NCBI RefSeq assembly: GCF_013283195.1
Contig: NZ_JABEKT010000001.1
Span: 1,614,199 to 1,678,198, forward strand
Origin: Ensifer adhaerens
GTDB lineage: Bacteria > Pseudomonadota > Alphaproteobacteria > Rhizobiales > Rhizobiaceae
Direction: 5' to 3'
DNA: 64,000 nt
The notes beneath the pieces are model-generated. The model was given only the letters and a program-made list of their open reading frames with translations. It was not told the DNA's origin and ran no database searches. A program made the position numbers and the translations under genes. Below are positions 1 to 10,315 of the stretch, one piece after another; the stretch's first letter is position 1; every line of letters begins with the position of its first letter.

Positions 1-915
1 TCCACGCACTACGAGAGCTTGGCTGTAACTATGGCCAAGGGTTCCTTTTCGGCCGGCCCACGAGCGCATCTGATTTACGAGTTTTGCCCGATTAATGGAC
101 CGCCGATGTTGAGACGGCGCGATATGCGGTCGATGCGGGGTTGGTGGATATGGTCGGTATGACGCGGGCTAACATGGCCGATCCGCAGATCGTCAACAAG
201 CTGCGATCGGGCAGCGAGGAGCAGATCCGTCCCTGCGTCGGGGCTTCGCACTGTCTCTATCGCCCGGTGCATTGCATCCACAGTCCGCCAACAGTTCGAG
301 AGACCCGGTTGCCGCAGGTGATCGAGCGTTCGCCGCAGGCGGCGGGTCTGGCGGCGGCGGAAGTGCTGGCCGAGCGGGGGCATCGGGTCGCCCTGCGGGA
401 GGCTACCGATCGGCTTGGCACTCGTTCTGGCCGTGAAAGCCCGGCTTCATCGCGACCGGACGCCACCCAGCGCCCTCGGTTACCGCGGAAATCGCGGCGG
501 CTGGCAAGGCAGTGACGTTCGTTACGGGCGATCCCTCCATCGCGCCGGAAATGGAGCATCGTTTGAGCATTACCTACCGGAAAGCGCTCGCCGAACATGG
601 TGTGCGGGTTCTGCTGGAGCACGAACTGGTTTCGGTGAGCGCGCACGAGGGCGGCGCGAGGTAGTGTTGCGTCATTTGCTGACTGACCGGGAACCACGCG
701 AAATCCAAGCGCAGGTCATTGTCGAGCATGGGGCGATGCCAGTGAACGACGTCTTCGACGAATAGCGGCCGCTCTCGGTGAATGCTGGCGTCACGGAGAT
801 CGAAAGACTGGTCGGTTCAACGCCTCTGCGTGCCCGGCCTCCTCTGGCTTCGAACTGCACAGGATCGGCGACGCGGTCAGAAGGCGATGGGCTCATGCGG
901 CCTGCGGCTTGGGGT
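1..915 (+). pseudogene. Decayed NADH:flavin oxidoreductase (old yellow enzyme/TMADH-like)
   Basis: Remnant of a two-domain flavoenzyme of the trimethylamine dehydrogenase/2,4-dienoyl-CoA reductase type. From about 100 to 420 one frame reads a typical barrel end (TARYAVDAGLVDMVGMTRA, then ADPQIVNKL and a RPCVGASHC cluster-type cysteine motif) followed by AAEVLAERGHRVALREATDRLG, the start of the second nucleotide-binding domain. The reading then slips frame near 420 and again near 660; the last recognisable pieces are VIVEHGAMPVNDVFDE near 718-764 and FELHRIGDAV near 850-880. No single frame is intact, so the gene is dead. The 5' part lies outside the window. The family assignment is from remembered motifs. 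Confidence 0.6.
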
Positions 916-938
916 CCATTTCTGACGGCGCCGAATGT

Positions 939-2009
939 CTATGCGGGCGCGGTGGCCACGGAGGCGCGCTCGACGATTTCCGTCTTCAGGACCACGCGCG
1001 TCGCCTCCGCGCTGTTTCCGTTAAGCCGCTCGACCAATAGCTTGGCCGCCGCTTCGCCAAGGCCGTAGACGGGCTGGCGCACGACCGTGACGGGCGGTGT
1101 CGTGACGGACGTCCAGTCCGCGTCGTGAAACGACACCAGCGACAGGTCAGTTGGAATAGTGAGGCCAAGTTCGCGACAGACCTTGAAGACTTCAAGGCCG
1201 ATCACGCTGTCGGATGCGATGACCGCTGTCGGACGCCGCGAGGATTTGAGCATGACGGTGGCGATACGGTAGGTGTGTTCCGGCGTCACGGCGCCCACAT
1301 GCACCCAGTCTTCCATTCGCTCGAGGCCAGCCTTCTGGCAGACATCGAGAAAACCCTCGATCCGCCGGCGCACCGAGCCGGTATTGATGTCGGTCGGCGC
1401 ACGGAAGCGGTGATCGGGAGTGTCGCAGGCGGTGAGATAAGCAATACGCCGGTGGCCGAGCGCGATGAACCGGCGTGTGATGTTTTCTGCGGCGTGCCGG
1501 TCGTCGGCGATCACGGTGTCGATGTCGAGCGTTTCGCTGCCGCGGTCGAGCAGCACGAGCGGCCGGCCGGAACGGGCGGCTTCACGCAAATGGTCGGCAT
1601 CGCTCTCCATGGCCGGCGAGACGATGAGGCCGTCCACCCTCTTTGCAAGCAGGGTTCGAATTGCGGATTTTTCCGCATCGGCGTCTTCGCCAGAATTGAT
1701 CAGGATGACGGTGAAGCCGGTCTGCCGGGCGACATCGGTGATACCGCGCATCGCCAGGCTGAAGAACGGATTTTCGATATCGCCCACCACCACGCCGATC
1801 GTGCCGGAACGCCCCGTCGTCATACTGCGGGCCAATTCGTTCGGCTGGTAGTTAAGGGAACGGGCAGCGGCGGTCACGGCATCGCGCACATGGTCGCTCA
1901 CGGTTCCATAGCCTCCCAAAACCCGCGCGGCGGTGGCCTTCGAGACGCCCGCCTTGCGGGCGACATCGGCGACCGTGACAGAGGAGGATCGGGGCGGGCT
2001 TTGGTCCAT
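939..2009 (-). CDS. LacI-family transcriptional repressor
   Basis: 356-residue LacI/GalR regulator. The N-terminal helix-turn-helix runs over about residues 11-35 (VTVADVARKAGVSKATAARVL), followed by a hinge (NELARSM) and a periplasmic-binding-protein-like effector domain ending near ERLNG. The reading frame stays open further upstream to 2219, but that extension crosses the operator region and has no LacI homology, so the ATG at 2009, directly before the helix-turn-helix, is preferred. It is divergent from the transporter cluster starting at 2237, with two perfect palindromes (2074-2091 and 2097-2110) in between, the classic arrangement for autoregulation plus control of the neighbour. Its recognition helix (KATAARVL) resembles that of the second LacI protein at 12386 (RATAARAL). 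The effector is unknown, perhaps the ligand of the adjacent binding proteins. Confidence 0.9.
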   Translation of the reverse strand: MDQSPPRSSSVTVADVARKAGVSKATAARVLGGYGTVSDHVRDAVTAAARSLNYQPNELARSMTTGRSGTIGVVVGDIENPFFSLAMRGITDVARQTGFTVILINSGEDADAEKSAIRTLLAKRVDGLIVSPAMESDADHLREAARSGRPLVLLDRGSETLDIDTVIADDRHAAENITRRFIALGHRRIAYLTACDTPDHRFRAPTDINTGSVRRRIEGFLDVCQKAGLERMEDWVHVGAVTPEHTYRIATVMLKSSRRPTAVIASDSVIGLEVFKVCRELGLTIPTDLSLVSFHDADWTSVTTPPVTVVRQPVYGLGEAAAKLLVERLNGNSAEATRVVLKTEIVERASVATAPA

Positions 2010-2073
2010 GGAAGTTAGCCATACAAGAGATATTGACGACTGGCAAATGCGAAGATAACAATTGAGAAAAGTC

Positions 2074-2091
2074 AAAGAGACCGGTCTCTTT
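2074..2091. promoter_or_regulatory. LacI-type operator, copy 1
   Basis: An 18-bp perfect palindrome, AAAGAGACCGGTCTCTTT, lies in the gap between the LacI gene (start 2009) and the binding-protein gene (start 2237). The 12-bp core GAGACCGGTCTC (2077-2088) is repeated at 2098-2109, with centres 21 bp apart, about two helical turns. LacI-family operators are even palindromes with a central CG-rich pair, as here. Confidence 0.75.
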
Positions 2092-2096
2092 TTGCT

Positions 2097-2110
2097 TGAG
2101 ACCGGTCTCA
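2097..2110. promoter_or_regulatory. LacI-type operator, copy 2
   Basis: A 14-bp perfect palindrome TGAGACCGGTCTCA repeats the 12-bp core of the neighbouring site 21 bp away. Same-face spacing suggests cooperative binding of two repressor dimers over the divergent promoters. The outer TGAGA/TCTCA half-sites also occur in the operator at 13480-13499. Confidence 0.75.
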
Positions 2111-2236
2111 TAGTGAGAATAGCGAAATCCCGGCATGCGATGGCATGGGCCGGACGAGCGGGTCGTACCGTCGTCCGGGTGGGACCCGTGCGGCTTGAAA
2201 ACATCGCAGAGAACACCACCAGAGGAGACGAAATCG

Positions 2237-3073
2237 ATGAAACTATCAGAAGCCATCACTTCCCCCCTTGCCTGCATGCGGGCGACCGCCGTCGCAATCG
2301 CCCTCGGCGTCATTGCAGGCGTAACGGCACCGGCCGTAGCGCAGGATAATTCCCTCGGTCTGATCGATCCGGCCGTGATCAGCGTCGGCACGATGGGCGA
2401 TGCCAAGCCCTATGCCTTCACCACCGCCGACGGCAACTTCACCGGCTTCGACATCGAGCTTTTCCTCAACGTTGCCGAGCGCATGGGCTTCAAGAAGGAG
2501 CAGGTGATCTTCACCGGCCAGGAATTCTCCGCCCTGATGCCTTCGGTTGCCAACAGCCGCTTCGATGTCGCGGCGGCCGCCATAGGTACGACGGATAAGC
2601 GCAAGCAGACCGTCGATTTCTCGGATGGCTATCTCGCTGGTTTCCTCACCGTGCTGACATCGGATGCCGGCATCACCGACGCGGCTGGCCTCAAGGGCAA
2701 ACGCCTTGGCGTCGTCCAGGGCACACTGCAGGAAATCTACGCCGAGAAAAATTTCACCGGTGCCGACCTCGTGAAGTTCCCGGACAACAATTCCGCCGTC
2801 TCCGCGCTCAACAACGGCACGGTCGATGCCCATTTCCTCGACTACGAAGCGGCCAAGGACTACGCGGCGCGCTATCCGGAGCTGAAGGTTGCGGTCAACA
2901 TTCCGAGTTTCGACGCGCCAGCCGGCTTTGTGATCCGCAAGGGCAATGACGCGCTGCGCGAGTCGCTGAACAAGGGGCTCCAGGCAGCCATGCAGGACGG
3001 TACTTGGAAGACGCTGCACGAAAAATGGTTCCCGGGCACGCCGATGCCGGATCAATACCTTCCCAAGCAGTGA
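2237..3073 (+). CDS. Amino-acid-type ABC transporter substrate-binding protein
   Basis: 278-residue periplasmic binding protein of the HisJ/GlnH family (SBP_bac_3). A signal peptide covers about residues 1-35, with a hydrophobic stretch and cleavage likely after APAVAQ. The mature part begins with a strand followed by [27 protein letters not shown], the usual lobe-1 signature, and ends with the family's [11 protein letters not shown]. The start at 2237 is set by GAGGAG at 2222-2227 with good spacing; upstream in-frame ATGs lack this. First gene of a cluster running toward 11192 and divergent from the LacI regulator. It would deliver a polar amino-acid-like ligand (amino acid, opine or amine) to the fused permease-ATPase that follows. 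Confidence 0.88.
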   Translation: MKLSEAITSPLACMRATAVAIALGVIAGVTAPAVAQDNSLGLIDPAVISVGTMGDAKPYAFTTADGNFTGFDIELFLNVAERMGFKKEQVIFTGQEFSALMPSVANSRFDVAAAAIGTTDKRKQTVDFSDGYLAGFLTVLTSDAGITDAAGLKGKRLGVVQGTLQEIYAEKNFTGADLVKFPDNNSAVSALNNGTVDAHFLDYEAAKDYAARYPELKVAVNIPSFDAPAGFVIRKGNDALRESLNKGLQAAMQDGTWKTLHEKWFPGTPMPDQYLPKQ

Positions 3074-3082
3074 TGCCGTCTT

Positions 3083-3110
3083 CCGGTCCGGCCTTTACCG
3101 GTCGGACCGG
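3083..3110 (+). other. Intercistronic hairpin between binding protein and permease
   Basis: An 11-bp stem with one G-U pair (arms 3083-3093 and 3100-3110, 6-nt loop) lies between the binding-protein stop and the fused permease gene. Such hairpins often protect the upstream message or partly terminate, raising binding protein over membrane components. Confidence 0.55.
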
Positions 3111-3133
3111 CCTTTCTTTCAAGGGATCCCCTG

Positions 3134-4642
3134 ATGAACTGGCTTGAAAACCTGCGCCGTAGCTTCCTCGACTGGAACGCGATGGCCGAAGTCCTGCCGA
3201 CGATGATCACGGTCGGGCTGAAGAATACCCTGATCCTTGCGGCTGCCTCCACAGTGCTCGGCGTTGTGATCGGAATGGTGCTCGCCATCATGGGCATTTC
3301 GCGATCGGCCTGGCTGCGCATACCGGCCCGCATCTATACCGACGTCTTTCGCGGTCTTCCCGCTATCGTCACCATCCTGCTAATCGGCCAGGGATTTGCG
3401 CGCATCGGCCGCGAACTGTTCGGCCCTTCGCCTTATCCGCTCGGCATTCTGGCGCTCAGCCTGATTGCCGGCGCCTATATCGGTGAAATCTTCCGCTCGG
3501 GTATCCAGAGCGTTGAGCGCGGCCAGATGGAAGCCTGCCGGGCGCTCTCGATGAGCTATGGGCAGGGCATGCGGCTCATCGTCGTGCCACAGGGCGTGCG
3601 CCGCGTGCTGCCGGCGCTTGTCAACCAGTTCATCGGCAACGTGAAGGATTCCAGTCTCGTCTACTTCCTCGGCCTGCTGGCCTCCGAGCGCGAGATCTTT
3701 CGCGTTGGCCAGGATCAAGCCGTCGTGACCGGCAATCTTTCGCCGCTGCTGCTTGCGGGCATCTTCTACTTGGTCGTCACCGTGCCGCTCACCCACGTTG
3801 TTAACGCGATCGACAATCGCCTAAGACTCGGCAAGCAGCGGCCGGCAATCATCACCAGCGGGCTGGAAGAAGTCAGCGAGCTCGATGCTGCGAGCCGTAC
3901 CTCCGGGGCGAGCTTCAAGGGCGGTAGCCTGGACGTCCGCCAACTCAGCATGGCCTATGGCGAGTTGGACGTGCTGAAGGGTGTCGATCTTTCGGTAAAG
4001 CCCGGCAGCGTCACCTGCATCATCGGCCCGTCCGGTTCCGGCAAGTCGACGCTTCTGCGCGGCCTCAACCGGCTCGTCGAGCCGAAGAGCGGCGATATCC
4101 TGATCGACGGTGAAAGTATCCTCGCCATGAAGCCGGAGCGGCTGCGCCGTCGGGTGGGCATGGTCTTCCAGCACTTCAACCTCTTCCCGGACCACACTGC
4201 GCTCGAAAACGTCATGCTGTCGCTGACGAAGATCAAGGGGCTGCCGAATGCCGAGGCCGAGCGCATTGCCAAGGCGCGGCTCGCCGATGTCGGCCTTGCC
4301 AGCCGTCAGCATCACCGGCCGGGCGGACTCTCGGGCGGCCAGCAGCAGCGTGTCGCCATTGCCCGCGCGCTGGCGATGGAGCCTGAGGTCATCCTGTTCG
4401 ACGAGGTCACGAGCGCGCTCGATCCCGAACTGGTCAAGGGCGTACTCAACCTCATGGCCGATCTCGGCAGCCGTGGCATGACAATGGTCGTCGTCACGCA
4501 TGAAATGGGCTTTGCCCGCCGTGTCGCCGACCAGGTTGTCTTCATGGACGAGGGACGTGTCGTGGAGGCTGGAACGCCCGAGGCGATTTTCGACAATCCG
4601 CAAAGTCAGCGCCTTCAGCGTTTCCTTGCGGAAGTGCTCTGA
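3134..4642 (+). CDS. Fused amino-acid ABC transporter permease and ATP-binding protein
   Basis: 502-residue fusion of a HisM/GlnP-type permease (about residues 1-235, with several membrane segments and the EAA-type loop around [24 protein letters not shown]) and a HisP/GlnQ-type ATPase (about 265-502). The ATPase has Walker [10 protein letters not shown] near 298-306, signature LSGGQQQR near 399-406, Walker [13 protein letters not shown] near 419-430 and switch histidine in VVVTHEMGF near 454. A linker of roughly 30 residues joins them. Normally these are two separate genes of about 230 and 250 residues; a fusion would give a minimal importer as a homodimer. It lies downstream of its presumed binding protein and 22 bp before the oxidoreductase gene, so probably co-transcribed. 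Similar fusions are known in rhizobia. Confidence 0.9.
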   Translation: MNWLENLRRSFLDWNAMAEVLPTMITVGLKNTLILAAASTVLGVVIGMVLAIMGISRSAWLRIPARIYTDVFRGLPAIVTILLIGQGFARIGRELFGPSPYPLGILALSLIAGAYIGEIFRSGIQSVERGQMEACRALSMSYGQGMRLIVVPQGVRRVLPALVNQFIGNVKDSSLVYFLGLLASEREIFRVGQDQAVVTGNLSPLLLAGIFYLVVTVPLTHVVNAIDNRLRLGKQRPAIITSGLEEVSELDAASRTSGASFKGGSLDVRQLSMAYGELDVLKGVDLSVKPGSVTCIIGPSGSGKSTLLRGLNRLVEPKSGDILIDGESILAMKPERLRRRVGMVFQHFNLFPDHTALENVMLSLTKIKGLPNAEAERIAKARLADVGLASRQHHRPGGLSGGQQQRVAIARALAMEPEVILFDEVTSALDPELVKGVLNLMADLGSRGMTMVVVTHEMGFARRVADQVVFMDEGRVVEAGTPEAIFDNPQSQRLQRFLAEVL

Positions 4643-4663
4643 GCCCGGCGCAAGGAGAAGACC

Positions 4664-5671
<1,008 letters not shown>

Positions 5672-5686
5672 TTTTCTCGGATCTAC

Positions 5687-6841
5687 ATGACCAACAGATT
5701 GAAAGACATGACCATGAACGACAACACCATCACCTCGGCGGTGATCATCGGCGCCGGCATTTTCGGCGTTTCTACCGGCCTGCAGCTCGCCCGGCGCGGC
5801 ATTCGCGTCACGATAATCAACGACGGCCCGCCGGCCAATGGCGCGTCTGGCCGCTCGCTCTCCTGGCTGAATTCGGCGCGGATGCGCTCGGAGCCGTATC
5901 ATCGTCTACGCATGGCCGGCATTGACCGCTACCGCACCCTTTCCGCGCGGCATCCTGATGCGGACTGGCTTCGTTTCGACGGCGGCCTTACCTGGGATGC
6001 AGACGACGAACGAAACGAGGTCGATGCTGCCTACCGCCACGAGGTTTCGCTCGGCTACGATGCCCGGCATCTGGCGGCAACTGATGTCACAACAGTGACG
6101 CCAGGCCTTGATGCGAGTGCGATCACGCCACAGGGCGCGATCTTCAACCCGGGCGAGGGCTGGGTCGACTTGCCGGTCCTGATCGACCTGCTGCTCAAGG
6201 AGTTTGCCTTGTTCGGCGGCGCGCTTGTAACCGATCAGGGTGCGGCACGGGTCGTGATCGAGGGCGGTCGGGCAGTCGGCGCGGAAACATCGACGGGCGG
6301 CCGCTTCCTGACGGATGCTGTGGTCCTTGCCACCGGTCCGGCTGTGCCGAAGATGGCATCTGAAGCGGGGCAGACAATTGGCGACGGAACCCCGACTGCC
6401 CTGCTGGTGCAGACCAAACCACTCGCCCATCCCCTGCGCGCCGTCCTCAACACGCCGCGCGTCGCCGTGCGTCCGGCGCCGGGCGGCACCTTCTCGGTGG
6501 ACGCCGACTGGGCGGCCGACGAGGGCGTGAAGGTTCGTGACGATGGTGGTTACGAGATCGACGAGGCGGTGGTTGAGGCCCTTTTGGCGGAGGCATCCAA
6601 GGTGATGGAGGGCAACCCACAGCTTGAGGCTGCTTCCATCGGCGTCGGCGGCAAGCCGATCCCCGGCGACGGCGAACCAGTGCTGGGAGCCCTCAAGGCC
6701 ATCCCTGGCTATTACATCGCCTTCAGTCATAGTGGCGCGACGCTCGGCCTCATCGTTGGCGAACTGCTTGCTTACGAGGTCGCGACCGGCGCTGAGCACC
6801 CCATGCTCGCTCCCTTCCGCCCGGATCGGTTCAAGTCATAA
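5687..6841 (+). CDS. DAO-type FAD-dependent oxidoreductase
   Basis: 384 residues if the first ATG (5687) is used; ATGs at 5708 and 5714 are equally possible because no clear ribosome site separates them. The FAD/Rossmann motif GAGIFGVSTGLQLARRG starts about 20 residues in, followed by GASGRSLSW, and the C-terminal half has the GG..GDG.P.LG and HSGATLG motifs of the glycine oxidase/D-amino-acid oxidase group. Such enzymes oxidise secondary or primary amines (sarcosine, D-amino acids, N-substituted amino acids, Amadori compounds). With the neighbouring amino-acid-type importer this suggests oxidative deamination of the imported compound. Substrate unknown. Confidence 0.85.
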   Translation: MTNRLKDMTMNDNTITSAVIIGAGIFGVSTGLQLARRGIRVTIINDGPPANGASGRSLSWLNSARMRSEPYHRLRMAGIDRYRTLSARHPDADWLRFDGGLTWDADDERNEVDAAYRHEVSLGYDARHLAATDVTTVTPGLDASAITPQGAIFNPGEGWVDLPVLIDLLLKEFALFGGALVTDQGAARVVIEGGRAVGAETSTGGRFLTDAVVLATGPAVPKMASEAGQTIGDGTPTALLVQTKPLAHPLRAVLNTPRVAVRPAPGGTFSVDADWAADEGVKVRDDGGYEIDEAVVEALLAEASKVMEGNPQLEAASIGVGGKPIPGDGEPVLGALKAIPGYYIAFSHSGATLGLIVGELLAYEVATGAEHPMLAPFRPDRFKS

Positions 6842-6961
6842 TACGAAGGCCGCGATACAAATCAGACCCCGTACCAGGGTGCGCGTTTTGTCGTCATGAG
6901 GCGCGACGATTAACCGGTATGCGTGTCCTGCCAGTTCACACTCGATCGAAGTAAATGGTTT

Positions 6962-7001
6962 GATATGAACTGGCCGATCGAAAGATCGGCCAGTTCATAT
7001 C
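6962..7001 (+). other. 18-bp perfect hairpin with GAAA tetraloop
   Basis: Arms 6962-6979 and 6984-7001 are perfectly complementary over 18 bp around a GAAA (GNRA) loop. It sits in the roughly 300-bp gene-free gap between the FAD oxidoreductase (stop 6841) and the next binding-protein gene (start 7144). There is no clear U-run after it on either strand, so it is not a standard intrinsic terminator. An RNA stability or processing element is most likely; a DNA operator is possible. Nothing else is recognisable in this gap. Confidence 0.6.
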
Positions 7002-7143
7002 TATGAGACATGTGTTGATCTCGTTCTTTCATGAATCGGAAACGGTGGCCACTTGACTCGCGGTAGCGGCTGTTGAGACTCTTTTGTTGTCAGACATCTT
7101 ACATAAACGGGGATCCAAACTGACGGATCACAAGGAGGACCAC

Positions 7144-7971
7144 ATGAAAAAGCTCTTCATGCGACTGACCGTAGGTGTTGCCTTTGTCGCTGCCGCCGTA
7201 TCGGCCCATGCTGGCGAGACGTTGGATCGCGTCATGGAAAAGAAGGCGATGGTCGTCGCCACCAACAGCGGCTGGCCGCCCCAGAGCTATCTCGATGACA
7301 GCAACGAGATGGTCGGCTTCGACATCGACGTGTCGCGCGAGATCGCCAAGCGCCTCGGCGTCGAGGTGAGCTTCGAGACGCCGGACTGGGCGACGCTCAC
7401 GGGCGGTCGCTGGCAGGGCCGTTACGACCTCGGTGTCGGTTCGGTCACGCCCACTAAGGCACGCGCCCAAGTGATCGATTTCGTCGGCATCTATTACTAC
7501 AGCCCTTATGTGTACGTCGTGCACAAGGACAGCGATGCCAAGATCGTCACCGACCTCAACGGCAAGGTGATCGGCGTCGAAACGGCGACGACCTCGGAAG
7601 ATTTCATCAACCGGAAGCTGGAAATCGACGCTCCGGGCCTGCCGCCGATCGAATATAAGCTGGAACCGGGTGAGGTCCGCACCTTCGCCGATTCCATGCT
7701 GCCCTTCGACGACCTTCGCCTCGGCGCTGGCGTTCGCCTCGATGCGGTAATCGCACCCGAGCAGACCGCCATGAATGCCATGAAGAATGGCTATCCGGTC
7801 AAGGTTCTCGAAGGCGAATATGCCTTCCGTGAGCCGCTGGTCGTTATCGCCGAGAAGGTCGACCCGGAGTGGACGGCCAAGGTCGGCGGTATCGTCGAAG
7901 AGATGAAGAAGGATGGCACGCTCGGCCAGCTCACCACCAAGTGGTATGGCAAGGACTACAGCGCCGACTGA
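7144..7971 (+). CDS. Second amino-acid-type ABC substrate-binding protein
   Basis: 275-residue SBP_bac_3 protein with a signal peptide (about residues 1-22, cleaved after VSAHA). It shows SGWPPQSYLDDSNEMVGFDIDVSREIAKRLGV, the lobe-1 signature, and ends GTLGQLTTKWYGKDYS. Start at 7144 is fixed by AAGGAGGA at 7132-7139. It is a paralogue of the protein at 2237 but clearly diverged, so it likely binds a different or modified ligand. It pairs with the permease at 9344 in the same operon; no separate ATPase gene follows, so it may depend on the ATPase domain of the fusion at 3134. Confidence 0.88.
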   Translation: MKKLFMRLTVGVAFVAAAVSAHAGETLDRVMEKKAMVVATNSGWPPQSYLDDSNEMVGFDIDVSREIAKRLGVEVSFETPDWATLTGGRWQGRYDLGVGSVTPTKARAQVIDFVGIYYYSPYVYVVHKDSDAKIVTDLNGKVIGVETATTSEDFINRKLEIDAPGLPPIEYKLEPGEVRTFADSMLPFDDLRLGAGVRLDAVIAPEQTAMNAMKNGYPVKVLEGEYAFREPLVVIAEKVDPEWTAKVGGIVEEMKKDGTLGQLTTKWYGKDYSAD

Positions 7972-7979
7972 TAAACACC

Positions 7980-8005
7980 GGTGCGGGCGTCTTTTCGCCC
8001 GCACC
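7980..8005 (+). other. Hairpin after the second binding-protein gene
   Basis: A perfect 10-bp GC-rich stem (7980-7989 with 7996-8005, 6-nt loop) starts 9 nt past the stop codon and is followed by a short pyrimidine run. It lies 22 nt before the next start codon, so it probably attenuates downstream expression or stabilises the binding-protein message rather than ending the operon. Confidence 0.55.
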
Positions 8006-8026
8006 CTTTCATTCGAAGGGGGGCGC

Positions 8027-9313
8027 ATGCCGATGACTTATCCAGACACCTACTATAAACGAACGATGGCGGACCGGACTGCGCGACCAGCCCTTTCGGG
8101 TACGGTCGAATGTGACGCGGTCATCGTCGGCGGCGGCCTTGCCGGCCTTTCGACGGCGCTGCAGCTTGCTCGCGCCGGCAAGTGCGTCACGGTGCTGGAG
8201 GCCGAGAGCGTGGGCTTCGGAGCGTCCGGCCGCAATGGCGGGTTCGTCAGCCCCGGTTATGCGACCGGCGGCGGCGACATTGCCCGCGTAACGGGCAAGG
8301 ATGCGGCGCGCAAGCTGCACCTTCTCTCCGTCGAAGGCATGGAATTCATCCGCGAGAACATCAAGACGCTCGGCATCGATAATGCGAAGCCAGAGCCGGG
8401 CATCGTGAGCGTTCTGCGTTACGACGATAGCGCGAGCCTCAAGGCCTATGCCGAGGATATAAGCCGCGAATACGGCTACGAGCTCGAATACATGGACCGC
8501 GACGCCGTGCGTGCTGTGCTGAAATCGGAGCGCTACTTCCAGGCATTGCGCAATCCGACTGCCTTCCATATGCACCCGCTTAACTATCTGCGTGCCATCG
8601 CGGCGGAGATCGAGCGGCTTGGTGGGCGCATCTGCGAGCAGTCGCCGGCGACTTCGGTCGATTCTTCCGGTTCCGAAAAACGTGTGAAAACCGCACGGGG
8701 CGAGGTGAAGGCCCGTGACGTCGTTTTCACGACGGGTGGTTATACCGGTTCGCTGAATGGCAAGTTGAAGCGTTCCTATCTGCCGATTGCCACCTATGTG
8801 ATGGTCAGCGAGGAGGCGCCGGAGCTGATAGCCACGGCGATCGCCACGAAGAACGCCATCGGCGACAACCGCCGGGCCGGTGACTACTACCGTCTCGTCG
8901 ACGGCGGCCGCCGGATCCTCTGGGGCGGGCGTATCACCACACACGCTGCCTCGACCGCTGGCCTTGTCAAGGAACTGCGGGCCGAAATGGTCGATACCTA
9001 TCCGCAACTTGCCGGACTCAAGACGGAGCTCGCCTGGTCAGGCCTGATGTCCTATGCCCGTCACCTGATGCCTCAGATCGGACGTATGAGCCCTGGCGTC
9101 TGGTACTGCACCGCCTTTGGCGGTCACGGCCTCAATACCACGGCGATCGGCGGCAAGGTCATTGCCGAGGGCATATTGGGGACAAGCGAACGTTACAAGC
9201 TTTACGAGCCTTTCGGTCTCGTCTGGGCCGGCGGCCTTGCCGGGCTTGCGGTGGCACAGCTCACCTACTGGAAACTCCAGGCGCAGGACTGGTGGCGCGA
9301 GCGTGCGGCTTAA
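8027..9313 (+). CDS. PuuB/GlpD-like FAD-dependent oxidoreductase
   Basis: 428-residue DAO-superfamily enzyme. After a short N-terminal segment (YKRT, typical of gamma-glutamylputrescine oxidase relatives), GGGLAGLSTALQLARAGK binds FAD and GFGASGRNGGFVSPGY follows. The C-terminal half has WSGLMSYARHLMPQIG and FGGHGLNTTAIGGK. Relatives oxidise gamma-glutamylputrescine and other secondary amines. The start at 8027 follows a GAAGGGGGG ribosome site; upstream codons in frame belong to the preceding gene's 3' end. It sits between the second binding protein and permease, so the imported ligand is probably an amine or N-substituted amino acid. Confidence 0.85.
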   Translation: MPMTYPDTYYKRTMADRTARPALSGTVECDAVIVGGGLAGLSTALQLARAGKCVTVLEAESVGFGASGRNGGFVSPGYATGGGDIARVTGKDAARKLHLLSVEGMEFIRENIKTLGIDNAKPEPGIVSVLRYDDSASLKAYAEDISREYGYELEYMDRDAVRAVLKSERYFQALRNPTAFHMHPLNYLRAIAAEIERLGGRICEQSPATSVDSSGSEKRVKTARGEVKARDVVFTTGGYTGSLNGKLKRSYLPIATYVMVSEEAPELIATAIATKNAIGDNRRAGDYYRLVDGGRRILWGGRITTHAASTAGLVKELRAEMVDTYPQLAGLKTELAWSGLMSYARHLMPQIGRMSPGVWYCTAFGGHGLNTTAIGGKVIAEGILGTSERYKLYEPFGLVWAGGLAGLAVAQLTYWKLQAQDWWRERAA

Positions 9314-9343
9314 GCAGCTTCTACATTAAAAAGGGGGCGGAAT

Positions 9344-10315
9344 ATGATTGGTCGACTGATACTCACCTATCCCGAAGCGTCGCGCAGGGCCGGCGGCTTG
9401 CTAATCCTTGCGATCGTCGTGGTGCTCCTTTACGCCCTCGGGGTCAGTTCCGCCTGGATCGGCCATGTTCTGCCGTCCTCGACAGACTGGCTGAAGGCGA
9501 ACCCAGCGATCAGCCGCGTCGTCTCGTCGGTGCTGATCGCGCTCATCGTCGCCGCCAACTGGAAGGCGTTGCGCCAACTGTCACGCCGCCAGCAGATTGT
9601 CGCCGTCTGGCTCGAGCTGTTCGCGCTCCTGATGCTGTTCTTCTACTCCTTCGATCTTTCCTTCGCCTTCATCGCCAAGAAGATCGGCTTCCTCATCACG
9701 CAGGGCGTGACGACGACGCTCTTCATTTCGGCGATTTCGATCGTCATCGCCACCATCATCGCGCTGGCTGGCGCCATCGCGAAACTCTCCAACAATGGCG
9801 TGATCTACGGGCTTGCAACGTTCTATACGTCGCTTTTCCGCGGACTGCCGCTGCTCATGCAAATCTACATCATCTATCTCGGCCTACCGCAGGTGGGGTA
9901 CGTGATCGGCGCCGTACCGGCCGGCATTCTCGCGCTCTCGCTCTGCTACGGCGCCTACATGACGGAAATTTTTCGCGCCGGCATCCAGAGCATCAATCGC
10001 GGGCAGACGGAGGGCGCGACCGCGCTCGGTCTCAGCCCGGCGCAGACGATGATGCTGGTCATCTTGCCGCAGGCCATGCGCGTCATCATCCCGCCGACCG
10101 GCAACCAGTTCATCGCAATGCTGAAAGATTCCTCGCTGGTCTCTGTCGTCGGCGTCTGGGAAATCATGTATCTCGCCCGCACCCAGGGCCAGACGGAATT
10201 CCGGCATATCGAGATGCTGATCACCGCCTCCATGATCTACTGGACCCTTTCGATTTGCCTGGAATATGCCCAGTCCCGCATCGAGGAAAGGTTTGGCCGC
10301 TTCAATGTCCGCTGA
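9344..10315 (+). CDS. Amino-acid ABC transporter permease
   Basis: 323-residue HisM/GlnP-type permease with an N-terminal extension of about 100 residues containing extra hydrophobic segments, then the conserved domain (TTTLFISAISIVIATII, FRGLPLLMQIYIIYLG) and EAA loop (GQTEGATALGLSPAQTMMLVILPQAMRVIIPP). A good GGGGGCGG ribosome site precedes ATG 9344. No ATPase gene accompanies it; the nearest compatible ATPase is the C-terminal half of the fusion at 3134, so this permease may form a mixed complex with it. The extension is longer than in HisM/HisQ but known in GltK-type permeases. Confidence 0.88.
   Translation: MIGRLILTYPEASRRAGGLLILAIVVVLLYALGVSSAWIGHVLPSSTDWLKANPAISRVVSSVLIALIVAANWKALRQLSRRQQIVAVWLELFALLMLFFYSFDLSFAFIAKKIGFLITQGVTTTLFISAISIVIATIIALAGAIAKLSNNGVIYGLATFYTSLFRGLPLLMQIYIIYLGLPQVGYVIGAVPAGILALSLCYGAYMTEIFRAGIQSINRGQTEGATALGLSPAQTMMLVILPQAMRVIIPPTGNQFIAMLKDSSLVSVVGVWEIMYLARTQGQTEFRHIEMLITASMIYWTLSICLEYAQSRIEERFGRFNVR

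Noticed and set aside
1125-2018. A 297-codon plus-strand open frame over the LacI gene
   Set aside because: The LacI helix-turn-helix and effector domain are on the other strand; this frame is rich in His/Arg/Gly as expected for a shadow.
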